Part shown: positions 8,009-17,405 of the stretch, piece after piece
Layout: the number at the start of each line of letters is the position of its first letter
Position numbering within the stretch: the stretch's first letter is position 1
Origin: JBHYDC01 sp051861205
GTDB lineage: Bacteria > Pseudomonadota > Alphaproteobacteria > Rhizobiales > Pleomorphomonadaceae
Direction: 5' to 3'
Assembly (NCBI GenBank): GCA_051861205.1
Contig: JBHYDC010000001.1
Span: forward strand, 186,001 to 250,000
Length of the DNA stretch: 64,000 nt
Notes under the pieces: model-generated
The model's input: the letters and a program-made list of their open reading frames with translations, nothing else
What the model was told of the DNA's origin: nothing
The model's database searches: none
Program-made: the position numbers and the translations under genes

Positions 8009-10137
8009 AATCCGTACCGGCCGAAGACGAGTTCGGCGTCGCCGTCATCGGCATGGCGGGCCGTTTCCCCCTGGCGGATTCGCTCGATGCCTTCTGGCAA
8101 AACAGCCTCGCCGGCCGCGATTCCATCACGACGTTTTCGCAAGAGGAGCTTCGCGCGGCCGGCGTCAAGGAAGACCTGCTCAGCCATCCGGGCGCCGTCT
8201 TCCGCCACGGCGTCCTTGCGGACTACAAAGCCTTCGACGCGCCCTTCTTCGGCTTCACCGCCCGCGATGCCGTTTTCCTAAACCCGCAGCACCGCATCCT
8301 GCTCGAAGCGGTCTACATTGCGCTTGAAAACGCCGGCCTTGCCCACCTCGCCGGCTCGCGCGACCGGCCGAACGTCGGCGTCTTCGTGCTGCGCCGTCTT
8401 GACGATGCGCGCGCGCAAAACGATCCGATCGCCGCCGTCGTCCTCGGCTCCTTCATCAACAACGACGGCTCGGAAAAGGCCGGTTTCACCGCGCCCAGCG
8501 TTCAAGGTCAGGTCGAAGTCGTCAAAACCGCCCTGCGCTATGCCAGCGTCGCGCCGGCCGAAGTCGGGCTGCTCGAAGCGCATGGCACCGGCACCTTGCT
8601 CGGCGATCCCATCGAGTTTCGCGCGCTTTGCGAGGCGTTCGAAGGCGGTGAACCCGGCTCGGTCGCCATCGGCTCGGTCAAGGCCAACATCGGCCACCTC
8701 GACGCTGCCGCCGGCATTGCCGGCTTCATCAAAGCCGTTCTCTCGATCAAGCATAAGGCCATCGCGCCGCTCGCCAATTTCACCGCGCCGAACCCCGCCT
8801 GCGCCTTTGACGGCAGCCCCTTCTTCGTCCCCACGAAAGACACCGCGTGGCGCCCTGATCGATCCCGCCGGATCGCCTGCGTCAGCTCCTTCGGCATCGG
8901 CGGCACCAATGCGCATGTCGTCCTCGCCGGCGCGGACGTTCCCGAGGCGGCGGCAAACCCGGTGTCATGGCCCCGCCTCGCCCTCTTCAGCGCCAAGGAT
9001 CCGGACGCCGTCGAAAGTCACACCGCCGATGCTCTCTCCGGCTGGAACGTCGGCCTAAGCGCCGCCGCCACATCCTGGCTCGCCCGCCGCCCGGCCTTGC
9101 CCGCGCGCGCCTTCGCCGTCATCCCCGGCCCGCTCGATACCCCGCTTGCCCTTAGCGACAGTCTGAAACCCACCCCCGCCGCCCAAATCCAGTCCGCGGA
9201 TGTGCTCGCCTTCGTCTTCCCCGGCCAAGGCACGCTCGGATGGCCGGATATCGACGCGCTTCTCGCCGCCGAAGGTCCGCTCAAATCGGCCCTAACGACT
9301 AACATCGCGCTGCTCGCAGGCGTCACCGGCCGCGACATACAAGCCCTCCTCGTCGATCAGGATATCCGGCAAAACCCCGTCCCGCTCGCCGGTCTTGGCC
9401 TGGAACAGGCGCTCACCGCCTCCGTCCAGCTTGCCGTCGCCGATTATCTCGCCCATGTCGGCGTCAAGCCGGGCCTCCTCATCGGGCACAGCGTCGGCGA
9501 ATATGCCGCCGCCGTGCTCGCCGGCGTCATGCCGAAGGAGCAGGCCTTCCTGCTGCTTGCCGAGCGCGGCCGCCTCTGCGCAACCCTGCCGGCCGGGGCC
9601 ATGGCGACCGTCATCCCCTCCGCCGATTTCGATCTGGCGGACTGGCAGGCCAAAGGCCTATCGCTCGCCGCCGTCAATTCGGCCGAGCTTCTGACCCTGT
9701 CTGGCCCCGCCACTCTCATCGACGAGCTGCGGGAGTGGGCCCGGAAAAGCCGGATGTTCTTCAAAAGGCTGCCGGTTTCAAAAGCCTTCCATTCCGAAAT
9801 GACGGAAGATATTCGCGGCGCCTTCGAAGCCTTTGCCGCGCAGTTCAGTTTTAAAGCCCCGGCCCTGCCGATCCACTCCACGGTAACCGGCCAGCCGGTC
9901 GATGCCGGCACCCTGTCGCCCGCCTATTGGGGCCGTCACCTGCGTCAAACCGTGCTTTTCGCCGATGCCGCCGATAGCCTCCTTAGCCGTGCAACCGCGC
10001 GGATCGTCATGGAGATCGGCCCCGGCGCCGGACTCGCGCAACTGATCGCCTCAAACCCCCGCGCGCTCGGCAGCGCCGCGCCGATCGCGTCGCCACGCTC
10101 ACATCGCGCACCAAGCACGGCGCCGACGTCCAACTGA
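7999..10137 (+). CDS. Type I PKS fragment: ketosynthase lacking the active-site region + acyltransferase
   Basis: 712 residues. The ketosynthase starts normally (VAVIGMAGRFP; LNPQHRILLE near residue 95). At about 8375-8395 it jumps from NVGVFV to LRRLDDARAQND, so roughly 130-150 residues containing the active-site Cys (TACSSS) are missing in frame. The later His motifs remain (EAHGTGTLLGDP, KANIGHLDAAAG). The acyltransferase has GHSVGEYAAA with the nucleophile Ser and KAFHS, the form usual for malonyl-CoA. Its N-terminal FPGQG region is shortened. Near 10060-10085 the frame is lost: the other frame continues into a normal AT-to-ACP linker. The TGA at 10135-10137 overlaps the next ATG. As written the protein cannot condense acyl units. 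Confidence 0.85.
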   Translation: MHLESVPAEDEFGVAVIGMAGRFPLADSLDAFWQNSLAGRDSITTFSQEELRAAGVKEDLLSHPGAVFRHGVLADYKAFDAPFFGFTARDAVFLNPQHRILLEAVYIALENAGLAHLAGSRDRPNVGVFVLRRLDDARAQNDPIAAVVLGSFINNDGSEKAGFTAPSVQGQVEVVKTALRYASVAPAEVGLLEAHGTGTLLGDPIEFRALCEAFEGGEPGSVAIGSVKANIGHLDAAAGIAGFIKAVLSIKHKAIAPLANFTAPNPACAFDGSPFFVPTKDTAWRPDRSRRIACVSSFGIGGTNAHVVLAGADVPEAAANPVSWPRLALFSAKDPDAVESHTADALSGWNVGLSAAATSWLARRPALPARAFAVIPGPLDTPLALSDSLKPTPAAQIQSADVLAFVFPGQGTLGWPDIDALLAAEGPLKSALTTNIALLAGVTGRDIQALLVDQDIRQNPVPLAGLGLEQALTASVQLAVADYLAHVGVKPGLLIGHSVGEYAAAVLAGVMPKEQAFLLLAERGRLCATLPAGAMATVIPSADFDLADWQAKGLSLAAVNSAELLTLSGPATLIDELREWARKSRMFFKRLPVSKAFHSEMTEDIRGAFEAFAAQFSFKAPALPIHSTVTGQPVDAGTLSPAYWGRHLRQTVLFADAADSLLSRATARIVMEIGPGAGLAQLIASNPRALGSAAPIASPRSHRAPSTAPTSN

Positions 10138-11528
10138 TGGAAAGCCTTGGGCACCTCTGGAAAGCCGGCTATCCGCTGAACCTTGCCGCCGTCGTTCCCC
10201 CGGCCCGCGGTGAAGCCGGCCTTCCCGGCTATCGCTTCAACCGCAAGGACTACTGGCCCGCCGCCCGCAACGCGCCCCGCACCGCCGGAGCCGCCCTGTC
10301 GCTCGAAGCCGATCCGGCCACGCCCGCCAAATCCACCAAGCGCACGCCCAGCCCGGCCGAAGTGTCCGCCATCGTTGCCGGTCACGCCGCAGATTACCTC
10401 GGGCTCGACACGGTCGACCCGTCGAAAACCTTCTGGGAACTCGGCGGCACCTCGCTCGTCGCCATCCAACTCGTATCCAGGCTGCGCGACCAGCTTGGAT
10501 GCGACATCGCGCCTAGCGATCTCATGTCCGCCAAAAGCCTTGCCTCCTTCGCCGAAAAAGTCGCCGCGTCGGTGGTGGCCGCCCCGCAGCCGATCGAGCC
10601 CGGCCACGCCCGGCGGCGCTATCTCGTGCCCGTCTCCGCGCTTCAGCGCCGCATGTGGTTCATGGATCAGCTCGGCACCGGCCGCCATCACTACAACGTC
10701 CCGATGGCCGTCGAAATCGATGGCCCGATCGACCTCGACCTCCTGAAGCAAAGCCTGACCATCATCGCCGAGCGCCACGACATCCTGCGCACCCGCTTTC
10801 CCGCCATGGGCGGCGGCACGGACGGCGCGACCGGCCTTAGCTCCACGCATTTGACAATCAGCGAGATCGAACGCGACGCAGTGACCGCGGCCTGCAAAGC
10901 GGCGTACATCAGCTTTTTCTCGGCGATCCTGTCGTCGCTCGCCGAGGCCTTCCGCAACAGCATCGGTATCGACGACATCGTGCTCGGCTTTCCCGTCACC
11001 GAGCGGCCGTCGCCGCTGGTCGAACCGCTCATCGGCTTCTTCGTCAACACGCTGCCGCTGCGCATCCGCTCCCGCGCCGAAGACCGCCCGTCGGATCTCG
11101 CCGTCAGGGTCCATGGCGACGTACAGCGGGCGCTCGCCAACGCCAAGCTCCCTTATGACGAGATTGTCAGACTGGCCGGCGACAGGCGAGGGGAGGGCGG
11201 CCAGCCGCTCAGCCTCTTCAACGTGTCGGTTTCCATGGGCGTCGAGCGGCCCATCGAACGGCACCTCGGCGACTGCCTTGCACGCGTCAGCGACCTCGAC
11301 ATCGATCTCGGCGAATTCGATCTGACGTTGTTCGTCAACGATCGTCCGGACGGCCTCACCATCCGCTTCCAGTTCAACCGCGCGTTTTGCACCCCGTCGC
11401 AAGCGGACGAACTGTCCCGCATGGTCCACGCCGCCCTCCGGCGCTTCAGCGGTGCGGACGCCCCCCAAATCCCGTTTCAAGAGGACGCAGAGGGCCTGGA
11501 TCTCTTCTCCTTCGAGACCCCGGCCTAA
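10137..11528 (+). CDS. Carrier domain + condensation domain lacking HHxxxDG (3' part of the PKS/NRPS gene)
   Basis: 463 residues. Starts in the post-AT linker (GHLWKAGYPLNLAAV ... LPGYRFNRKDYW), then a carrier domain FWELGGTSLVAIQL (Ser in GGTSL). Then comes a condensation domain: LVPVSALQRRMWFMDQL (C1) and ERHDILRTRF (C2 end) are present. It then jumps near 10805-10860 directly to the second lobe (AAYISFFSAILSSL, GIDDIVLGFPVTERP, IGFFVNTLPLR). The HHxxxDG catalytic motif and about 170-200 residues are gone in frame. ATG 10137 overlaps the upstream TGA (TGATG), so ribosomes could re-initiate here. The conserved linker continues upstream of this ATG in the same frame, so it was originally one polypeptide with the KS-AT gene. 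Confidence 0.85.
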   Translation: MESLGHLWKAGYPLNLAAVVPPARGEAGLPGYRFNRKDYWPAARNAPRTAGAALSLEADPATPAKSTKRTPSPAEVSAIVAGHAADYLGLDTVDPSKTFWELGGTSLVAIQLVSRLRDQLGCDIAPSDLMSAKSLASFAEKVAASVVAAPQPIEPGHARRRYLVPVSALQRRMWFMDQLGTGRHHYNVPMAVEIDGPIDLDLLKQSLTIIAERHDILRTRFPAMGGGTDGATGLSSTHLTISEIERDAVTAACKAAYISFFSAILSSLAEAFRNSIGIDDIVLGFPVTERPSPLVEPLIGFFVNTLPLRIRSRAEDRPSDLAVRVHGDVQRALANAKLPYDEIVRLAGDRRGEGGQPLSLFNVSVSMGVERPIERHLGDCLARVSDLDIDLGEFDLTLFVNDRPDGLTIRFQFNRAFCTPSQADELSRMVHAALRRFSGADAPQIPFQEDAEGLDLFSFETPA

Positions 11529-11537
11529 CGGCGCGTC

Positions 11538-12116
11538 CTAGTCGGCAAACAGCGAGATGACATAGAGGTTGGTCGGCTTCTGGCAAGCAATCGTAACCCT
11601 ATGACGGGCGTCAAGGCCGACCAGCACATCATGCCGGTCGGCCGCATAGCGCTCGTTCTCCACCGTCACGTCGAAAGCCCCGTCGAAAAACAAAAGCATC
11701 TCGCAGGCCCCGGCAAAGACGGTCGAAACGCCCTCGCATTCCACGCGCTTCACCCCGTGCCGGAACCGCCCCCGTCTCGTCATCACGTTGAGATCGGTGA
11801 TCGGCCCGTCGATCAGCGTCGCCGAGGTCGCCGCCTCCCCGCTGAAGGCCAGCGGCTCGCTCTCCCCCGTCAGAAGGATCGGCCCAGCGTCCGCGACGTT
11901 GAGCGTCAGGCCGTTTCCCTCCAGCAGCGAAAGGGTCCGCTCGATGCCGGGAAACACCGAAAACGGCCCGTCACTCGCCACCGTCGCCATGCTGATCCGC
12001 CAGGCAAAGCCGGCAAGGTCGCTCCCCCCGGGATAAACGGCGATTTCCACGGTTTCGCCGCCGCCGTTCTTCCAGGGCATTCGCGTGTAGCCGGCCGCTT
12101 TGAGGAGTGTCGGCAC
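11538..12116 (-). CDS. hutD: HutD family cupin-like protein
   Basis: 192 residues. HutD is a small bicupin found in hut operons. Its exact role is unsettled; it is thought to limit urocanate or formylglutamate build-up. Recognised by MPWKNGGGETVEIAVYPGG at the start, WRISMATVASDGPFS and FPGIERTLSLLEGNGL. It follows hutU by three bases and is the last gene of the minus-strand hutIHGUD operon. Its stop lies nine bases from the stop of the NRPS/PKS remnant, and no intrinsic terminator is seen between the converging genes. Confidence 0.9.
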   Translation of the reverse strand: MPTLLKAAGYTRMPWKNGGGETVEIAVYPGGSDLAGFAWRISMATVASDGPFSVFPGIERTLSLLEGNGLTLNVADAGPILLTGESEPLAFSGEAATSATLIDGPITDLNVMTRRGRFRHGVKRVECEGVSTVFAGACEMLLFFDGAFDVTVENERYAADRHDVLVGLDARHRVTIACQKPTNLYVISLFAD

Positions 12117-12119
12117 CGC

Positions 12120-13790
12120 TCAGTTCCCAAGAATACCCGGCAACCGCAACCCCTTTTCGCGGGCGCAGTCGAGCGCGATCTCGTAGCCCGCATCCGCGTG
12201 CCGCATCACGCCCGTCGCCGGGTCGTTCCAGAGCACGCGGGCAATCCGCCGGTCGGCGTCCTCGCTGCCGTCGCAGCAGATCACCATGCCCGAATGCTGC
12301 GAGAAGCCCATACCCACGCCGCCGTGATGCAGGCTCACCCAGGTCGCGCCCGAGGCGGTGTTCAGCAGCGCATTCAACAGCGGCCAATCCGACACCGCGT
12401 CTGAGCCGTCCTTCATCGCTTCCGTTTCACGATTGGGAGACGCCACCGAGCCGGAGTCCAAATGGTCGCGGCCGATCACGATCGGCGCTTTCAGTTCTCC
12501 CTTCCGCACCATTTCATTGAACGCAAGGCCCAGCCGCTCGCGGTCGCCGAGCCCCACCCAGCAGATGCGCGCCGGCAATCCCTGGAAGGCGATGCGCTCG
12601 CGCGCCATGTCCAGCCAGTTGTGCAAGTGATCATTGCCCGGCGTCATCTCCTTCACCTTTGCGTCGGTGCGGTAGATATCTTCCGGATCGCCCGAAAGCG
12701 CCGCCCAGCGGAAGGGGCCGATCCCCCGGCAAAACAGCGGGCGGATATAAGCCGGCACGAAGCCGGGGAAGGCGAAGGCGTTTTCCAGGCCCTCGTCTTG
12801 CGCCACTTGACGGATGTTGTTGCCATAGTCCAGCGTCGGCACGCCCGCGTTCCAGAAGGCGATCATCGCCTCCACATGGTCGCGCATGGAGGCCCGCGCG
12901 GCCCGCTCGACGCCCTTGGGATCGATTTCGCGCTTTTCCTTCCACTCGGCCATCGTCCAGCCCTTGGGCAGATAGCCGTTCACCGGATCATGCGCCGACG
13001 TCTGGTCCGTAACGATGTCGGGCCGCACGCCCCGGCGCACCAACTCGGGTAGAATTTCGGCGGCATTGCCAAGCAACCCAACCGATTTGGCCTCGCCCGC
13101 CTTGGTCCAGCGCTCGATCATCGCCAGCGCTTCGTCCAGCGTTTCGGCCTTGGCGTCGACATAGCGGGTGCGTAGGCGGAAATCGATGGAATCCGGGTTG
13201 CACTCGATCGCAAGGCAGCACGCGCCCGCCATCACGGCGGCCAAGGGCTGCGCCCCGCCCATGCCGCCCAGCCCGCCCGTCAGCACCCATTTGCCCCGCA
13301 GGTTACCGCCATAATGCTGGCGTCCCGCCTCCACGAAGGTCTCGTAGGTTCCCTGCACGATTCCTTGCGTGCCGATATAGATCCATGACCCGGCGGTCAT
13401 CTGGCCGTACATGGCCAGCCCCTTCTTATCCAGCTCGTTGAAATGGTCCCAGGTCGCCCAATGCGGCACCAGATTGGAGTTGGCGATCAAGACGCGCGGC
13501 GCATCCTTATGCGTGCGAAACACGCCCACCGGCTTGCCAGACTGCACGACCAGCGTCTCGTCCTCGGTCAGGGTGCGCAGCGTCGCGACGATCTGGTCGA
13601 AATCCGCCCAGGTGCGGGCCGCGCGCCCGATGCCGCCGTAAACGACCAGTTCGTTCGGGTTTTCCGCCACGTCCGGATCGAGATTATTCATCAGCATGCG
13701 CAGCGGCGCTTCCGTCATCCAGCTGCGTGCCGTCAGTTCTGTGCCGCGCGCGGCGCGGATTTCGCGAATGTTGTGCCGAGGATTTGTCAT
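12120..13790 (-). CDS. hutU: Urocanate hydratase
   Basis: 556 residues, full family length. Uses NAD+ as an electrophile to convert urocanate to 4-imidazolone-5-propionate, the second step of histidine breakdown. Starts MTNPRHNIREIRAARGTEL. The conserved NAD-binding and substrate segments are visible: LTGGLGGMGGAQPLAA, ECNPDSIDFRLRTRYVD, DQTSAHDPVNGYLPKG, FPGFVPAYIRPLFCRGIGPFR and SLHHGGVGMGFSQHSG. Nine bases separate it from hutG. Cytosolic. Confidence 0.98.
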   Translation of the reverse strand: MTNPRHNIREIRAARGTELTARSWMTEAPLRMLMNNLDPDVAENPNELVVYGGIGRAARTWADFDQIVATLRTLTEDETLVVQSGKPVGVFRTHKDAPRVLIANSNLVPHWATWDHFNELDKKGLAMYGQMTAGSWIYIGTQGIVQGTYETFVEAGRQHYGGNLRGKWVLTGGLGGMGGAQPLAAVMAGACCLAIECNPDSIDFRLRTRYVDAKAETLDEALAMIERWTKAGEAKSVGLLGNAAEILPELVRRGVRPDIVTDQTSAHDPVNGYLPKGWTMAEWKEKREIDPKGVERAARASMRDHVEAMIAFWNAGVPTLDYGNNIRQVAQDEGLENAFAFPGFVPAYIRPLFCRGIGPFRWAALSGDPEDIYRTDAKVKEMTPGNDHLHNWLDMARERIAFQGLPARICWVGLGDRERLGLAFNEMVRKGELKAPIVIGRDHLDSGSVASPNRETEAMKDGSDAVSDWPLLNALLNTASGATWVSLHHGGVGMGFSQHSGMVICCDGSEDADRRIARVLWNDPATGVMRHADAGYEIALDCAREKGLRLPGILGN

Positions 13791-13799
13791 CGAAGTCCC

Positions 13800-14600
13800 C
13801 TATCGTTTCAGGCCGGGCGCGAGGGCCTCGATCCGTTCGAGAATGCGTTGCAGGTGAAGGCGAAGGGCCGCTGCTTTCGTCCCGTCGTAGGAAAAGGGTG
13901 GAATTTCTTGCGCCAGATGGGTGGACTGCGCCAACTCCATCTGAAGGGCGTGAACGCCGGTTTCCGGCCGCCCGTAATGCCGCGTCGTCCAGCCGCCCCG
14001 GAACCGCCCGTTGAGCACGCTGGTATAGCCGGCCGCCTTTGCCGCAAGCTCCACCACCGCCGCCTCCAGCGCGGCATCGCAGGTCTTGCCTCCGTCGGTG
14101 CCGATGTTGAAATCGGGCAGCACGCCATCAAAGAGAAACGGAATGCGCGATCGGATCGAGTGGCAATCATAGAGAACAGCTACCCCATGGATCGATCGCA
14201 CCCGCTCGATTTCCGTAGCTAGCGCTGCATGATACGGCGCATGAAACCCGCCGATCCGCGCCGCCACATCGTCGCCCGAGGGCTCCTCGCCCGCAACCCA
14301 GATCGGCGTTCCATCGAAATCCGTCAGCGGAACCAGCCCGGTAGTGTTCTGTCCGGGATAAAGGCTCCCCCCCTCAGGATCGCGGTTGGCATCGATCACA
14401 TAGCGATGAAACGTCGCCCGTACCGTCGTCGCATCCGCCAAAAGGCCCGCGTAGAGCCGATGGATATGCCAGTCCGTATCGGCGAGCAGCCGGCCGTTGT
14501 CGTTCAGCCGCGCCTTGATGTCGGCGGGCACTTCCGTCCCCGTATGCGGGAACGCCAGAATGATGGGCGAGGAGCCCGGGCGAACCTCAACGACCGTCAT
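13800..14600 (-). CDS. hutG: N-formylglutamate deformylase (HutG)
   Basis: 266 residues, N-formylglutamate amidohydrolase family. It splits N-formyl-L-glutamate to glutamate and formate, the last step of the five-step pathway that uses HutF. Visible family marks: PHTGTEVPADIKARL, DTDWHIHRLY, YVIDANRDPEGGSLYPGQNTTGL, GVAVLYDCHSIRS. The ATG is one base from the hutH stop codon, so translation is tightly coupled. Presence of both hutF and hutG shows that the formylglutamate route, not the formiminoglutamase route, is used. Confidence 0.96.
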   Translation of the reverse strand: MTVVEVRPGSSPIILAFPHTGTEVPADIKARLNDNGRLLADTDWHIHRLYAGLLADATTVRATFHRYVIDANRDPEGGSLYPGQNTTGLVPLTDFDGTPIWVAGEEPSGDDVAARIGGFHAPYHAALATEIERVRSIHGVAVLYDCHSIRSRIPFLFDGVLPDFNIGTDGGKTCDAALEAAVVELAAKAAGYTSVLNGRFRGGWTTRHYGRPETGVHALQMELAQSTHLAQEIPPFSYDGTKAAALRLHLQRILERIEALAPGLKR

Positions 14601-14601
14601 C

Positions 14602-16137
14602 TCAGCCCCCGAGCGCCGGCAAGAGGCCCGCCGGAACGGCCGCGATCAGCGCGCCTTCCGCCACAAGATCGCTCGCCGCCTTGATGTCGCCCGCCATGTA
14701 GCGGTCTTCGTCCAGCGTCGGCACGGCCGCCCGAAGCACGCCCGCCACCGCCTGAAGCTGCGGGCTGGTCGTCAGCGGCGCCCTGAATTCGATGCCCTGA
14801 ACGGCGGTCAAGGCTTCGATCCCAACGATCGCGAACAGATTGTCGGTCATCTGCAACAGCCTGCGGGCGCCGTGGCAGGCCATCGATACATGGTCTTCCT
14901 GATTGGCAGACGTAGGCGTCGAATCCACCGACGCGGGAAACGCCATCTGCTTGTTTTCCGACATCAGCGCCGCCGACGTCACCTCCGCGATCATCAGGCC
15001 TGAATTCAGCCCCGGCTTCTTCGCCAGAAAGGCCGGCAGCCCGTAGGAAAGGGCAGGGTCCACTAGAAGCGCGATCCGCCGCTGCGCGATTGCGCCGATT
15101 TCGCACACCGCGATCGCGATCTGGTCCGCTGCGAAGGCCACCGGCTCGGCGTGAAAATTGCCGCCGGAAACGACCGAGTTGTCCGAAAGCACCAGCGGAT
15201 TGTCCGTCACCGCATTGGCTTCGATTTCCAGCGTCCGCCCAACCGAACGCAAGAGATCGAGGCAGGCCCCGTCCACTTGCGGCTGACAGCGGATGCAATA
15301 GGGGTCCTGCACCCGCTCGTCGCCCTCGATATGGCTTTGGCGGATCACCGATCCGTCCAGAAGCTGGCGCAGCGCCGCCGCTGCGTCGATCTGGCCCTTA
15401 TGGCCGCGCAGCGTGTGAATGTCCGGATGGAACGGGCCGGACGAGCCCATCGCCGCATCGGTCGAAAGCGCGCCCGTCACCAGCGCCGTCGCGGCCGCGC
15501 GATGCGCCCGGAATAGTCCGGCCAGCGCCAGCGCCGTCGAAACCTGCGTGCCGTTGATAAGCGCCAGCCCCTCTTTGGCCGCGAACACCACGGGTTTCAG
15601 GCCCGCCTTCGCCAGCGCCACGCCGCCGGGCAGCCGCTCCCCCGCGAACTCCGCCTCGCCATGCCCCATCATCACGGCGGCCAGATGGGCAAGCGGCGCC
15701 AGATCGCCCGACGCCCCCACCGATCCCTTTTCCGGAATGCTCGGCGTCACGCCCGCGTCCAGCATCGCCTCGATCAGCCGCACGACCTCGATCCGCACGC
15801 CCGATGCGCCGCGCCCCAGCGAAATGAGCTTCAGCGCCATGATCAGGCGAACGATGTTGCCCGCCAGCGGCGCGCCAACGCCGCAGCAATGCGAGACGAT
15901 CAGGTTGCGCTGAAGCGTCGCCACGTCCGCCGCGTCGATCTTGATGCTAGCGAGTTTTCCAAAGCCCGTATTGATGCCGTAAACCGGAGCATTCCCGGCC
16001 GCGATCTCGGCAATCCGCGCCGCCGCCTTTTCGATGCCCTTGTCGAACGACCTGTCCAGCCGGGCGGCCTCGCCGGTCCAATAGATCGTCTCAAGCTCCT
16101 GAAGCGAAACCGTTCCGGGATGAAGGGTGATGGTCAT
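14602..16137 (-). CDS. hutH: Histidine ammonia-lyase
   Basis: 511 residues from ATG 16137. Deaminates L-histidine to urocanate. The Ala-Ser-Gly triplet that cyclises into the MIO prosthetic group is present in GSVGASGDLAPLAH. Other family marks: VYGINTGFGKLA, RNLIVSHCCGVG, GLALINGTQVSTALA, QDPYCIRCQPQVDGA and SGGNFHAEPVAFAAD. The frame is open further upstream, but that part overlaps hutI in another frame. ATG 16137 overlaps the hutI stop by four bases (ATGA), the usual coupling, and matches the family N-terminus (MTITLHPGTVSL). Confidence 0.97.
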   Translation of the reverse strand: MTITLHPGTVSLQELETIYWTGEAARLDRSFDKGIEKAAARIAEIAAGNAPVYGINTGFGKLASIKIDAADVATLQRNLIVSHCCGVGAPLAGNIVRLIMALKLISLGRGASGVRIEVVRLIEAMLDAGVTPSIPEKGSVGASGDLAPLAHLAAVMMGHGEAEFAGERLPGGVALAKAGLKPVVFAAKEGLALINGTQVSTALALAGLFRAHRAAATALVTGALSTDAAMGSSGPFHPDIHTLRGHKGQIDAAAALRQLLDGSVIRQSHIEGDERVQDPYCIRCQPQVDGACLDLLRSVGRTLEIEANAVTDNPLVLSDNSVVSGGNFHAEPVAFAADQIAIAVCEIGAIAQRRIALLVDPALSYGLPAFLAKKPGLNSGLMIAEVTSAALMSENKQMAFPASVDSTPTSANQEDHVSMACHGARRLLQMTDNLFAIVGIEALTAVQGIEFRAPLTTSPQLQAVAGVLRAAVPTLDEDRYMAGDIKAASDLVAEGALIAAVPAGLLPALGG

Positions 16138-17405
16138 GAACGGCTCTCCAGGTGGCGCACGGCGGCCGGGTCGCGAAAGGTGGCGTGTCCTTCTGCGACA
16201 CGGGCGAAAAGCGGGTTGAACCCGATCCGGTAGACAAGTTCGGCCGGGCTCTCGATATCCCAGATCGCAAGGTCGGCCGCCTTGCCGGGCTCGATCGTGC
16301 CGGCGGCGCCAAGCATCCCAAGCGCCCGCGCGCCTTCCCGCGTCACGCCCGCCAAACACTCGTCCACAGTCATGCCGAACAGGGTCGCCCCCATATTCAT
16401 CGTCAGAAGAAGCGACGTCAGCGGCGACGTTCCGGGGTTGCAGTCGGTCGCAAGCGCCATCGGCACGCCAGCCGCCCGCAGCGCCTCGATCGGCGGCTTG
16501 CGCGTTTCCCGCAGCGTGTAGAAGGCGCCCGGCAGCATCACGGCCACGGTGCCCGCCGCCGCCATGGCGGCGATGCCCTCGTCGCTGAGGTATTCCAGAT
16601 GATCAGCCGAAAGCGCCCCGTAGGAGGCCGCGAGCTTCGCCCCGCCTTGATCGGAAAGCTGCTCGGCGTGCAGCTTCACCGGCAGGCCAAGCGCCTTCGC
16701 CGCGTCGAACACGCGGGCGATTTCGCTGGCCGAGAAAGCGATGCCCTCGCAAAACCCGTCCACCGCGTCGGCAAGCCCCTCGGCATGGGCTTGGGCTAGA
16801 CCCGGCAGCACCACCTCGGTGATGAAATCGCCGTTGCGCCCTTTATACGCGGCGGGTGTCGCATGCGCGCCAAGGTAGCTCGTTGCCACCCGCACCGCCC
16901 GCTTTGCGGCAAGCGCGCGTGCCGCCCGCAGCATCTTCAATTCCGCCTCAACCTCAAGTCCGTAGCCGGACTTGACCTCGATCGTCGTCACGCCTTCGGA
17001 TAGCAAGGCGTCCAGCCTCGGCAGGCTCGCCGCCACCAATTCGTCCACCGAAAGCGCCCGCGTCGCCAATACGGTCGAGAGAATGCCCCCGCCTGCCCGC
17101 GCTATGTCTTCGTAGCTCGCACCCTTTGCGCGCATCTCGAACTCGCGGGCCCGGTTGCCGCCGAACACAACATGGGTATGGCAGTCCACCAGCCCCGGCG
17201 TCACCCAGCGCCCCTCAAGATCGATCACCGTGCCGTCATGGGCCGGCAGATCGGTTTGCGCGCCGGCAAACACGAACCGGCCGCCTTGCGTAATGATCGC
17301 GCCCTGCTCGATCACGCCAAGACCCGGCATCCCCTTGGCAAGCGTCGCCAGCCGGGCGTTCCGCCAGAGGGTAGGCTGATCTATGTTGGATTGAAGATCC
17401 GGCAA
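16134..17405 (-). CDS. hutI: Imidazolonepropionase
   Basis: Amidohydrolase that opens 4-imidazolone-5-propionate to N-formimino-L-glutamate. Metal-binding and family motifs: LVDCHTHVVFGG (HTH), EVKSGYGL, VKLHAEQLSDQGGA, SADHLEYLSDEG, LATDCNPGTSP. The start is unclear. No ATG or GTG exists between the upstream in-frame region and LWRNARLATLA, where homologues begin. TTG at 17405 is the best fit and gives 423 residues, near the usual 405-420; GGTGAGG lies just before it but with only about two bases spacing. First gene of hutIHGUD, with a HutC-type palindrome about 45 bases upstream. Confidence 0.93.
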   Translation of the reverse strand: MPDLQSNIDQPTLWRNARLATLAKGMPGLGVIEQGAIITQGGRFVFAGAQTDLPAHDGTVIDLEGRWVTPGLVDCHTHVVFGGNRAREFEMRAKGASYEDIARAGGGILSTVLATRALSVDELVAASLPRLDALLSEGVTTIEVKSGYGLEVEAELKMLRAARALAAKRAVRVATSYLGAHATPAAYKGRNGDFITEVVLPGLAQAHAEGLADAVDGFCEGIAFSASEIARVFDAAKALGLPVKLHAEQLSDQGGAKLAASYGALSADHLEYLSDEGIAAMAAAGTVAVMLPGAFYTLRETRKPPIEALRAAGVPMALATDCNPGTSPLTSLLLTMNMGATLFGMTVDECLAGVTREGARALGMLGAAGTIEPGKAADLAIWDIESPAELVYRIGFNPLFARVAEGHATFRDPAAVRHLESRS

